A stretch of 64,000 bases of DNA. It comes from Primulina eburnea. Lineage: Eukaryota; Streptophyta; Magnoliopsida; Lamiales; Gesneriaceae. The notes under the pieces were generated by a model. It worked only from the letters and a program-made list of their open reading frames with translations. It did not search any database and had not been told where the DNA came from. Shown piece by piece: positions 1 to 12,340 of the stretch. Made by a program: the position numbers and the translations under genes. Numbering within the stretch: the stretch's first letter is position 1; the number at the start of each line of letters is the position of its first letter. The DNA is taken from assembly GCF_022965805.1 (NCBI RefSeq), contig NC_133105.1, forward strand, positions 5,394,001 to 5,458,000, written 5' to 3'.

Positions 1-550
1 TTCAAATATGTGATCAACTCGTGTTTTCTTGCTTGTTTACGGAGTGCATACTTTTGAATTCTTCTCTGCTTTTGTTTGCTGATTTTTTCACTATTATTAT
101 CCTGGTTTCTGTCTCTGATGTCATAAACTATCGATTCTGCGATTTGTGCATATGAATGATGTGCGATTCTTGTTGCTAGAGGTGTTAAGGGTGGTCCAGA
201 AATTCGATATCCGTATCGAACTGTATTTTTTTCAATGACATAAAATTAATTATTTTTTTAAATCAAATTGATAGCTCCATTGTGTGCATTTGTGATGATT
301 GAATACTGCCACAATTTAGATCAATAATGGAGGTTTGAAGTCTACTTCGTAACTGCTCAGTTTTTGAGGAAATAAGTGATAATCATTCCGTGTTTGTTTT
401 TCAGTATTAAGTATCGATGTGAGTGGAATCGTACTAATGGATCGGTGTTCTTGACGTACTGAACATGTATGATAATGTCACAGGTGGATAAGAATTTCAG
501 GGATGAATTTGTGATCCGGGACTGATTCAAAAGAATAAAGTGCTCCAATA
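1..550. other. 5' flank of the LIN-like gene
   Basis: AT-rich sequence upstream of the first confident start codon at 551. It probably contains the promoter and 5' leader of the following gene. No open frame with recognisable content and no clear TATA position could be fixed. Confidence 0.4.
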
Positions 551-3500
551 ATGTCTGGGAATTATAGGTTTGAAATGGACCAAAAGGATATAGTTAGAAC
601 ACTGATCAACACTGTGGGAAGTTTCATTCAAGATAGATTAATAGATAAAGATCGAAGAACTCAGCACAAAGAACAATGTGCTGAGAGATTAGCGGCTGAG
701 GAGGGAGACACCGACAAAGATAGAGAAGTAAGGTACTCAGATCAAGCAGTTTTAGCAAATCTTGATTGGGGGATTGATGCTCTCGAGGAAGCAATCAACT
801 CAACTAATACAGAAACTAAGATGGCTCGTTTAGACTATGCAGAAAAGATGTTACAAGTGTGTGCTATGTTAAATTCAAGTCAGAAAACAGCAGGAGTCCC
901 AAACTTTTACCTCTCGGCTTGGGCTCATTTGAATCTCGCATTCTTGTGGAAGTTGAGGAATAATTTGAACAGTTCGGTTCTTCATATTATAGAGATGTTC
1001 ATAATAGACCCTTTTTTCTCGCGGATTGATTTTGCTCCCGAGCTTTGGAAATCTCTATTCCTTCCTCAGATGAACTCGATTATTGGGTGGTACTCCGAGG
1101 AGAGGAGTCGGATAGTGATGGATGTGATTCCGGACACGTCCGACTTGTCGTTTTCTGTGGATTTTGATCAGTATTATGAATCTTTAATCTTGTCCGTGAG
1201 GCCTGAGCAAGCCGAGAGAATTCAGCGGTTAGAGCAGCTTTATGGACAGTCTTTGGATGAGAACACAAAGCTTTATGCCAAGTACTATAAGGATTGCATG
1301 AACTATGATCCTGCTACTAGCAGGAAGGTGATTCCTATGTTTCCTATTGCAGAGCCGCCAATGACTCCCCTACACGAGACCAGCAGCCGGTCGATTCCTG
1401 ATTACGTAAAATTTGGTCCGATTTTGCCCAAGAGTGCTGGATTTTCTCCAGTTATGAGACCTCAAGACGATTCAAGGAAAGCTTCCAGGTTGAAATTTAG
1501 TTATTTATACTTTATAAGTAGATATGTTGTTTACAGTTTGACATTATGTTGAAGTTGGCCCAGAAGTACATGAGTTTTGGTTTTAATCAGATTGAATATA
1601 ACTTCAACCCCTTCGGAGAATCAGGAGAACTTCACTGCTTGGGCTACTCAGGTAAGATTAAGAAGTGTTTAGTTTTCTCCTACTATTCTTCCACTGTTTT
1701 GCGCTAGTAATCACAACAGTTCTTCTACATGATTTTTTACTCATTCATTTTTCAGGAGGAAATCCCCGACGAGCGTGAAGATTTTTGTGACGATCTTAAT
1801 GTAGTTGCAGGAACTCAAGATGGAGCACATGATAATGTTGGCAAGGGATTTGGTGTACCAAAGGTCGATGACACAAGATCAATTGTCTCCAGTAGCAGCA
1901 TCAGACTAAAGAAAGATGAACAGACTATATCCCGAAGACAACTAGTTAAACTGAAAAGTTGGGGACAATCTCCTCGAAATAGCTCTCCAACAGATTCACC
2001 TAAAACTCCTCCATCAAATATTTCATCTCCAAAAGAGGATACAAGTTCTAGAAAGGTCCAAACAACCATGCTGCGACTCCTCTCCACTCGTGCCATGGAT
2101 TCCTCAGTTTCAACTTCTCGACCTGGTTCTCCACTTTCATTCTGTGATAATTCAAGCCTTAGTTCACGAGAATCCAATGGAGAAATGGCAGTATGTTTCA
2201 GTCACTTAAAACTAATTATACTTATTCATTTGTCATTTTGATTTTTGGGTTTACACTAAATATGGTTAGATAACCAGGGACATGCAAAGTCCTCGAATAG
2301 AAGTACCAGTCATACTCGAAGTGTAAGACAAGTATTTTCAGAGAGGTGTGTATTTAGCTGTTAGTAACTCCTCCAGTTATCTTATTTCTCAAGGCACGTT
2401 CACTTTTCTAATATCTATTTATTATGAATGTCCAGTGTTCATGGTAATTCTCTACATCAAGGTGATGAAGGAAGCCAGAGAGTTGCACCTTCTCCACGGT
2501 CTGAGATAGTGACTCCTCAGTCGAGGCCCCCAAAAGATTTTGTCTGCCCTATCACTGGTCAAATCTTCAATGATCCTGTCACCCTCGAAACGGGACAAAC
2601 ATATGAAAGGAAAGCCATCCAAGAATGGATGAATAGAGGAAACACAACTTGCCCCATTACTAGACAGCCTTTCTCTGCTGTTTCACTCCCTAAGACGAAT
2701 TATGTTCTCAAGAGGCTGATAACTTCTTGGAAAGAACAGCATCCTGACCTTGCTCAGGAATTTTCATGCTCTGAAACGCCACGAAACTTTTTGAGCAACA
2801 TGGAATCAGAATCCATTCTATCTTACACGTCCAATCTTCCACGTGACCGGAGCATCAATAATGAAACAGAACATAAACCTCAAAGATTCACACGAACCGG
2901 ACTTTCCACATCTCCGACCAGTGTGATATCTCAAGCATCTGTTGAAATGATGATCAATGCATTGAAACCTTACATTCTGTGTCTTTGTAATTCTGAGGAC
3001 TTGCAGGAATGTGAAGCTGCTGTCTTGATGATAGCCAGCATCTGGGGGGACTTGAACGTGGATTCGGCTATTAATTCGTATTTATCTTCACCTACTATAG
3101 TAAATGGATTTATGGAAATACTGTCGGCATCATTGAACAATGATGTTCTCAGAACAACAATTTACATACTTTCGAAGCTTATTCAAGCGGATGAGAGTGT
3201 CGGTGAACTTCTGACAAGCATGGACACAGATTTCTACTATCTGGCTGATTTATTGAAAAAAGGTCTTGCCGAATCTGCTACTATTATGTATATGCTCAGG
3301 CCGTCGTTCTCTCATCTTTCTTCGCACAATCTAACACCCACACTTGTACATATAATTTCGAACAAAAACGAAGATTCAGCTGATCTTAAATTTGCTATAG
3401 CACCCAAAGATGCTGCTATAGCATTGCTTGAGCAAATTGTCGTGGGAGGAGATGAGAGCGACATGTCACGTAACGCAGTGGATGTTATCTCCGAAAATGG

Positions 3501-6500
3501 AATCCCAGCTCTGCTGAATTCCCTGAATAGGGTCGATGAAAGACAAGCCGTTGTATCTATACTCTTGAGTTGCGTTAGAATTGATATGACCTGCAGGAAT
3601 ATGGTAGCTAATGAAATTGAATTATCTCTAGTTCTCGAGTTATTTCATGGTGGAAATGACAGTGTGAGAGGATTATGTGTAGAGTTTCTCTGTGAATTAG
3701 TTCAGCTGAGCCGGTATGACACCATTCCTTCAATCTCAAACATCTCCATCTCCAAATTAATTCCTCGGTCTTTCCCTTTTCATCATCTCTAAAATTATTC
3801 CCTCATTTTTTTGTGATACAGGAGAACACTAAGCAACAAGATTTTGCAAATGATTAAAGAAGAGGGAACGTTTAGTACAATGCACACCCTCTTGGTCTAT
3901 TTGCAAATGTCTCCAATGGAGCAAAAGCCTGTCATTGCTACTCTTCTTCTTCAGCTTGACCTTTTGGTCTGTTTTTATTCATGATCTCTAGTTTAACGAA
4001 ATTTATACGAGGAATGTCGGGAATTTTGATTTAAAAAAAAAAATTACTTCTTAGGACGCTCCTCGGAAGATGAGCATCTACAGGGAAGAAGCCATGGCAG
4101 CACTGTTAGAGGCACTTCAAAGAAAAGATTTCCCATCTTCTCAAGTTTTGGCCCTTGGTGCAGTATCATCTCTTTCGGGACATTCAAGAGCTTCAAAGAA
4201 GCCATGTATGGATTCTTGGCTGCTAAAGATGGCAGGGTTAGACCAACCGTATAATTCTGTGGTAAGAGGGGAGGAAGTGAAGATCGAAGATACAGAATTT
4301 TGCGAAACAATGGTATTATTGCGTGGCCTACTTTTGAAGTTATTTCTTAATTATTCATTATTTTGTTCATTTTTCCCCTTTTTAATTCTTGATTACCCAT
4401 TATAGAATGACGAAGAGAGAGCAGCAAGGAGTTGGGAGAGAAGGATGGCGTTCGTACTTTCTAATCATGAGAAAGGCGCTATTTTTAAAGCTCTGAACGA
4501 ATGTTTTACGAGCAATTCCATTGATATAGCAAAATCTTGTCTAGTGGTGGCCACATGGCTTGTGCACATGCTTTATAGTTTACCTGATTGTGGAATAAGG
4601 GATATAGCTCGTAAATCATTGCTTGACAAGTTCATTAACGTGCTACAATCGTCAAAGAACAATGAGGACAAAATACTGGCTGCCCTTGCTGTGAGAGGAT
4701 TCATCAGTGAGCCAGGTAAATGTGATTTATCAAATCGATAAATGATTAGGAATTTTATTATCCATAACTTAAAGTAGTGAACAACGCTTACAGTTGGACT
4801 GAATGAAGTCGCGGTATATGCCAAAAGTATGTGGAAAATCTTAAGGCGTCTCAAGAAAATTTGCACGGTGGCACATGATATAATGAAAGCATTGATGAAC
4901 ATGTCATCAATTGATCCAGTGAGTCGTGTATTTACATCCTTTAATTTGTTGGAGTCTTTAACTTGAGGCTTATCTTTAAAAGTTAAAACACACTTGAGCA
5001 TTTTCAGGCAGATCTATGGTCTTGTGTTGAGGGCCCTGAGCTCGACGTGTCCATGAATGGCGAAATTTTCTCTATGCTTCATATCAAGAATCGATTGATA
5101 AGCAGCCACGCGGATGGAACCATAAAAGTAAGGAAAAAACCATTATTCACTGTTCATTTTGCAGTATACTTGTCGCCGTCTTGACTACACGTATCTAGTT
5201 GTTTATCCATGTTACTTATCAAGATTCTTGGTTGTTGGAGGTTGCATAAGACTGCAGTTCTTTACATTTCAACAACATATGCTTTACTTTTCAACAATAT
5301 ATTCTTTTTCAAAAATTTGTTTTGAACCTGTTGAATTTGTCAATAGAAATATAGAGAATATAAACATTTCCCATTGCATTCAGGTGTGGGACACAGGAAG
5401 GAAGACTACTCGATTAATTCAAGAAGTTCGTGAACACTCGAAGGCTGTTACATGCCTTTATGTCCCACCTTCACTCGACAAGCTGTACAGTGGATCTTTA
5501 GACAAAACTATTCGAGTAAGGCTTCACATTTCTTATAGATATTCATATGTTACTCTAAACTATATCTTAAAAATGTGAAACGAAAATTCCCAATTCTAGC
5601 ATCTACTGAAATTTGTTTTCCTTTATCATATTCAGGTTTGGTCGATCAAACAGGATGGAATTTACTGTATTCAGGTACACGATGTGAAAGAATCTGTGGT
5701 TTTGTTGATAGCAAATGCTAGTTATGCTTGCTATGCTTCTCAAGGGCATGGTGTTAAGGTTGGCGTACTAATCTTGCACTTATTATCTTAACCTTTTATA
5801 AAATTATTGATGTTATAAGTATCAACTCTGTCTAGGTTTATAACTGGTCGGGCGTTTCAAGACACATTAACTTAAACAAACAAATCAAGTGCCTTGCCTT
5901 TCATGGCGATAAACTCTACTGCGGTTCCTCTGGCTACACGATCCAGGTAGCAGTCAACATTAAAGTGTAATGAAACATATGTATGTACGATTCTGTCTGA
6001 GTTAGAGGGCCTCTCTTTTGTTTCTTGATTCAATAAAGACCAATTTTTTGTCTGCATAATATTCTTCATAATCCACATCGAGAGATCAAGTACTCAACAT
6101 CATGTTTTCCTAGAGCCATTTTCATGTTAAAAGTATGGAAATTTGTTAACAGGAGGTGGATTTAAGAACACAAACATCATCAACATTCTACTCCGGTGCC
6201 AAAAAGTTATTAGGCAAACAAACAATCCACTCACTTGAAATTCACGGTGGCCTCATATTTGCTGGTGGAACTTCTGTTGATGGTACAGCAGGAAAGGTAT
6301 TAACTAATTCTTTGGTATCTCAACTTGTTTTCAATCCCCAAACTTGGTGACCATCCAGTTTTACTGATTTTTTTTTCTAACAACATTTGCGTTCTAAGGT
6401 GTTTTCGCTGTCCAACAAGGCAGTGATTGGGTCGTTGTCGACTGGCCTCGAAATTCATCAGATTGCTGTAAATAATGACTTCATACTTGCTGCCACAAAA

Positions 6501-6761
6501 TGTGGGGTGATCGAAGTTTGGCATAAAGAAAGAATGACAAATATTACGCATATTAAAACGAGATGTGGAGGGAGTGCAAGAATTACTTCTCTCGCTATGG
6601 ATTCAGAAGGGCAAAAGCTATTTGCTGGAACCTCGGATGGCAAAATCCAGGTACCAAGATTTAACATTGTTCTCTGCTAATGAAGAAATGACATCAAAGT
6701 ACACATTTTTTATCATTTTCCCCCTTATTTGAGTTGGTTGCAGGCTTGGAGTTTGGACTGA
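551..6761 (+). CDS. LIN: U-box/WD40 E3 ubiquitin ligase, LIN/CERBERUS type
   Basis: Sixteen exons join into one open frame of about 1505 codons: 551-1488, 1591-1651, 1756-2190, 2278-2345, 2436-3713, 3822-3966, 4055-4312, 4406-4715, 4794-4918, 5008-5127, 5384-5515, 5636-5758, 5836-5946, 6153-6296, 6399-6650, 6744-6761. Exon 1 encodes the conserved N-terminal helical region (starts MSGNYRFEMDQKDIVRTLIN). A Ser-rich linker follows. A U-box lies near residues 533-606 (DFVCPITGQIF..DPVTLETGQTYER..IQEW..CPITRQ). An armadillo/HEAT-like helical region comes next. The last ~300 residues form WD40 repeats (SHADGTIKVWD, SGSLDKTIRVW, GTSDGKIQAWS). U-box proteins recruit an E2 and ubiquitinate targets held by the repeat domains. 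In legumes LIN/CERBERUS is needed for rhizobial infection-thread growth (established knowledge). The length matches the family (about 1480-1500). Function in this species is inferred. Exon phases all agree and no lesion is seen. Confidence 0.93.
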
Positions 6762-8015
6762 GAATTCTATATACTTCAACGGGTTCTTGATCTCAGAAAA
6801 TTTCTTCCTTGTAGAAAATTTAAAGTTTCTTCCTATATACATATAGATATTTACACGCTCACTGTGTGACTCGAATTTGAATATTTCACTTACAAGAGGC
6901 AGGGTGATTTTGAAATGTCTCTGATCCTGTATTCTGACATATCTTGGACAAGGAATCTTATACCTGCTGAAAATGTCTATTATAAAATCTTTTATCGAAT
7001 AATTTGAGGAAGATTTTTTTTTTTAGGAAGATTTGATATTATATCAATGATAAAATCAGTATTCATATATATTGAGTGATCAAAGAAAATATAAATCATA
7101 TATATCTAGGCAAAAACTTGTATGAGACGGTCTCACGGGTCGTATTTTGTGAGACAGATATCATATTTGGATCATCTATGAAAAATTATTATTTTTTATG
7201 CTAAGAATATTAATTGAATATCGATAGAGTTGACTCGTCTCACAGATAAAGATTCGTAAGACCGTCTCACAAAAGAGCTATTCATATATCTATTGCATAA
7301 TTATATTCTTCCAGTGTCTTTACAAAGTATTTAAATCAAAGTGAACACGAATAAATTCTTGGACACGGAATTTTTTAGAAAAAGTAAACATATTCTCAAT
7401 ACTAAATAAAAAATTTGGGCTAAGAGTTTACTTTCAAATTTTATGTTAAAACTTATATTATACGAGGTGAATGACATTTCATATATTTTAAGTTCCTGTA
7501 TTTATCATTAATATATATGCGGATGTAAGAATCGTTGAATACTCTGTAATTAATATTATTTATAAAAAATATTTATAAAACCAAAAAATCGCATCCAACA
7601 AACACGAAAACTCGTGTGACATTGTCTTTTGTTAATTTTTAGAGATTAGTCTCCAACTTTACTCAATTAATGAAAAACTATAATATTTTATGTTAAAAAT
7701 ATTATTATTATTTTAAATATGGATCGATTTGACACATATGACATAAATAGATATATAAAAACGTCTCAAAAAAAAAAATTTCTCTTACAATTATATAAAA
7801 CAATTGTTTTGTCTATAAAATTAATTTTGCTATTTTCATAAAACTAAGTTTACTCTTGTTACGAAAAAAGTATTGTTTTTACATGTTGCAAACAAAAGAA
7901 TATCTAAGTTTAATTGTTTAAATATGGAAAAGAACAAGAAAGAATCCTGAGTTAAACTACGCCGCTTGGTTTCTTCAACTTCTGTTCCTCCCTCCTACAC
8001 AGAAGCAGAGCGACC
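6762..8015. other. intergenic spacer, contains one MITE-like repeat
   Basis: AT-rich spacer holding the 3' UTR of the E3 ligase, a GAGACGGTCTCAC-type repeat (7111-7280, listed separately) and the promoter/5' leader of the BRE homologue. No protein-coding content recognised. Confidence 0.6.
7111..7280. repeat. MITE-like repeat, GAGACGGTCTCAC family, copy A
   Basis: The left end reads caaaaacttgtatgagac then ggtctcacgggtcg; the right end reads gtaagaccgtctcacaaaag. The two ends are imperfect inverted repeats around an AT-rich middle of about 110 bp. Related copies lie at 36421-36546 and 57235-57409, and a degenerate one at 36861-37055. Such sequences are common in asterid genomes as I recall. 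Class not settled (non-autonomous DNA element most likely). Confidence 0.7.
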
Positions 8016-11000
8016 ATGGCGATCGACACCGTGCCGCCGCTGATAGCCGCCCAGCTCAATTATTTACTGGGAAACTGCCCTTTCTCTATCAAGGTTTGTG
8101 TTTATCACATCAGCTAATAAATATGTTTTTGCATGTGGACGTTTTGGTGTCCATATGCAAGCTTAATCTTTCTCTGATTCTTTAAGAAAATTAAAGGAAA
8201 TTGATGTATTATTGGATTAGAAAACTAGGTGACTGGGAATGACAAAAGACAATGTATTGCAGGTGGAGCAAATGTGGTCAGGCAGCAAAAACCCTAACTT
8301 GCTTGATCGATTCACTTTGGTCATTCCATTTTGCCTGGACTATATCAGATGTCAGTATCCTTGTATAGATTATGCGTTCAGTCTCTTGTTCGTTGAAGAC
8401 ATTTTTAATTCATTTTGGTGTTCTATTTTTTGGGTTATGAAATCTAGGGGAAGTTATATACAATGCCGTTTATCCATTGGCGGCCCCGGATATAATATTT
8501 GGGCCCGAGGATGAAACTTTTCTGCCATATCATGGTGATAGCGAAAAATCTCGTAAAAATGGGTTGACTGATTGGAACAGCAAGGATCCAACTCGACTGT
8601 TATCTCTTATAATGGAGCTTCGGTGAGTATTTTTGTGACCTTTGCAGCATGATGATAATCACTGCCTAAAGTATATTTATATAATTTGGGCCGGTGGCAT
8701 TGAATGTTTGCCATGGTTGATGGTTGCCTATATGGAACTCACAGGGATTCATACATGGCATACCAACGAAAGCGCATCGAGGAGGTTGACGATGATAGAT
8801 TGAAGTTTGAGATTAGTACTATCCTTTCAAGAAAGGTCAGTGTTTGTACGGCTATCACATGCAGTGGAATCGAATGAGCATTTGAATATGTTGGTTGCTA
8901 AATTTCCAGATTATGATCTGTGTCCACCACTTTCTGCTTACTGCAATTGGCTTAAACTTAACTACACACTACTAAAAATTGTCCACTTTACCTATATTGT
9001 TATTTATCAATATAAATCTCGACATTGTGTAAAGGTAATAGCATTCTCTTATTATGAAGTTGGCTCCTGAGATTCTGTCATATCCATGTCCCCTATTTCC
9101 CTCTTGCATGTGGTTGGTAATGCTGAGGAGCTCAGGGGGTGTGGGTGGGTAGGACTTATGTTTGGATTTTCCAAAGTTTTATTTCGGTAATATATTCACT
9201 TTTTATATCAGGAGTGGTTTTTTGCACAACGGAATAACCTGGACCTGAGTGACATTTTGATGTGTTGTGCTCAGTGCTCACAACCTGTTCTTGCTTTTTT
9301 CGCTTTTGGATGCATATCAAGTTCCATGTTTTTCTGATGTAACTTTTTATGTAGCATGATGTTTTGAAACATTCCAAATTGCTGAATATTATTGCAGGGA
9401 ATTGAAACATATATGAGTTCAGGCATAGACAAGGTAATTAAAAAAGACTGGTGAATTGTATGTTTTCTTGTTTTGATTTGAAAATGTTGATTTATGACTG
9501 GCTCTGCATGTGGTCATTTTGCCATTAAATTGTAGCGTAGCCAGAGGAGGCTAAATTTGCTGTTCCATTACTGGCCATGGATTTAAATAAGTTAGTTGCT
9601 AGGTCCACCTGGAGACAGCAACAGAAGATCTATTTACAGGTTGGTTTGGAAAATATTATATGATACTCTCACAAAATTGTGTACGTATATTGGATCGATT
9701 AATTATTCCTCCCTCAAGCTGTTGCAGAGCATGCTCCTGCGAATTGCTGTGAGATCAACCGTGAATACCTTATCAAAATAAATCAACATTAAGTCAACCT
9801 GAGTGCTCAAACAACAATATTATAAAGTTAATTCTTAGGATTATATAAATTGCAGCCTCCTCATTTTTTGCGTCCTTTTTTTTATTCAACCTCATTTATC
9901 AAGCCATCCGTGTTTCTTTTGAGCAGCAAGTACTTTATTTTGTTTGCAGGTTATATTTCCAGTTAGTAAAAAGTTTTCTACTGCTCCACCCCCACGACTA
10001 AAGTTGGTTTCTTCTGCGGAGTTGAAAGCTTTGTTTTCTATTGAAGATTTTAGACTCCCTCCTTGGTTGGAAGGGATGTAAGTATTTGTGATCAATATTC
10101 TCCACTTCTGTTGGAAATTCAGTTGAGTATACGGTCTGAATTTTTTTGATGTTTCTATCTTTAGGTGCATGGCTGAATATCTTCCCATTTTGGAAGAGAT
10201 TTTGGAATCCCAGGTTTGCTGCAGTTAAACAAATTAAACTTGATGCTTATCGTAAATACAACTTGAAGATATTACTAGTTACTGCAGGTTAATGAGATCT
10301 ATTTTACATACATTTCCTTGATAGATTAAAGATGCAGTCTCATCCATTGAACTAAGAAGGAAGTTTATCACAGCTTTGGCTCCTCTTTTTGGAAGGCCTA
10401 TAGAAGCTGATCCGGTTTGCTTTCTTCAATTTTCTGGTGGAATAGCTAATTATTGATTTTTAAATTTCTTTTATTGACTTGCTTCCCCCCACCCCCCATG
10501 CTATCATGAGTATTACTCAGGCATCATTTTTTTTATTCTTAGGTCTTTTGTAGGAGGGCAACATTCCTATCTTCTTCTGGGGTGTTCACATTTCTGGTAG
10601 GATATGTTATTGGGCATTTTTGTAATTTCCTGTCTTTATGATTGTGCTGAACAGGACACAACCGAAATCAACTTTGTGCTGCCTATGTTGGTGTTCCAGT
10701 GAAAAAAAAGTGTTTGGGACTGCATTATCGAGTTTTGCTACTGTTACTTAGCTCTGTTGTCCATGTTCTGAAAATTTCACTTTTTAGTCAGTATAGATGT
10801 ATCTTTTATGGAGTGAAAAGGTTTTTAGTCAGTATAGATGCATCTTTTATACAGTGCCGACCTTTTCTCATAATCTCTTAGCCTTTTGCCCTTCTCAATT
10901 CCGTCACCTTGATACAAGAATTTAAAAAATTGATTGCTGATCATGATAATTTTATGATGAATGAGTTATCCACAATGAGTGCACAAGTACCACCAATTGG

Positions 11001-12340
11001 TGGCACTAGTTTAGATCACTGGAAGTGATTGTTTACGGGCCTGGTTAATAAAATAGTCTTATTCTTTTTTGGTCATGGGTACACAACACACCTACGAGTA
11101 AATCATCTTACACATGTTTTTGGTTTGAAACCCTTAAAATTCCGTATGTGCTAGAGATGAGTCAGTAGTTTGAGAATTTGGTCTTTATCTGGATGCTTCA
11201 ACTGATTATAAATTTTCATATGGTTTGAACCATTGTCGCATGGAATAAATGAACGTTCTGCTGAACTTTACTTGTATGTGTTGAATGAAGAAATACTCGT
11301 GGCCAAACCTGGCAAGATCGTAGTAGATTTCCTTGTTCAGTTGCTCATTTTGAACTCATGTCAATGAAATTGACCATAAATTATTAGAAGGGTTTATTTA
11401 AACATATCTCTAGTGATCCGAATCAGTTTATCTTCTTCTTACTCTTTGTTGTTCACAATTATTGTTTGTATATTCTTTCGTGGCCAATTGAGCAAAATAT
11501 CCCACCCCACCCCCAAGAAAAAATGCTGGTTGAAATCCGTGTTCCTTATTGGTGAGTTGCATTAACTATAATGATTTTGTGGAACCAGGTGCACTTCACG
11601 TTCTCTCTTCAGTTCCCTAAGCAAAAGCCAACTTTGGTGCTTCAGAGTTCTCAGGTAAGAAGATAAGCATTAGTGAAGTGCGTTTTATGAAAACAAAAAG
11701 CATCAGTGAAGTGCGTTTTAGGAAAACAAAAAACCTTCAATTGTACTCTGCTTTTAAAAGCAAATGTGTTCAACTTCAAATGACGAAAAAATTCAATCGC
11801 TGTCCTCTTTTTCTCTAGTATCATTAACATTATTGTCATTAAACATTCCTTGGCTCAAAATAATTGGTCTCAACTACACGAGTATCTCTTCTCTATTATG
11901 CAACATTTGGATTTTATATCTCGTATCCGCAGAATCACTTTAATTACACTTTATAACTTCGTTGCTCGCTAATTTTGTCTAACCTCTGCCTCTTCTTCCT
12001 CGTCAGTCAAGATTTAAATATATTCAAATGATTGTAAACATCCTGCTATAGTATTACTATATAAATGTCTACAGAATCACCATTAGATGTATTGCAGCAT
12101 TTCAACTCAAATGGAGTGCCTATCAAGTCAAACAACTTGACAGAGTGTCCATGGAGTCCAAGATGGGAAGCATCTGAGATGGCTGAGAGAATCTTGTAAG
12201 TCATTTCCTGGTAAATCGTGCAGCTCAAAAAACATTTTGGGGGTGGTATAATTTAGTGTGATGGTTTCCTTGGCAGTGAGTTTCTAGTGGAAGAGTGCTT
12301 GAACTTCAAGAGATACTGCAATCAATGCAATCAGCAATGA
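8016..12340 (+). CDS. BRE: BRISC/BRCA1-A complex member 2 homologue (BRE/BABAM2)
   Basis: Thirteen exons give a frame of 371 residues: 8016-8093, 8263-8350, 8448-8622, 8745-8835, 9398-9433, 9541-9639, 9950-10077, 10165-10213, 10325-10414, 10543-10596, 11589-11654, 12098-12195, 12277-12340. The protein begins MAIDTVPPLIAAQLNYLLG and contains CDYIRW-like, NAVYPLAAPDIIFGPEDE and LTDWNSKDPTRLL stretches, the UEV-like core typical of BRE. It ends in a Cys-rich tail (ECLNFKRYCNQCNQQ). In animals BRE is the scaffold of the K63-deubiquitinase BRISC and of the BRCA1-A DNA-damage complex. Plant homologues bind the BRCC36/BRCA1 machinery. The start is the first ATG after a pyrimidine-rich leader. The 371-residue length is close to that of Arabidopsis BRE (about 380). 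All splice phases agree. Confidence 0.9.

Noticed and set aside
1815..2177. 120-codon minus-strand frame inside the LIN-like gene
   Set aside because: Shadow of the Ser-rich linker exon on the opposite strand; no family character.
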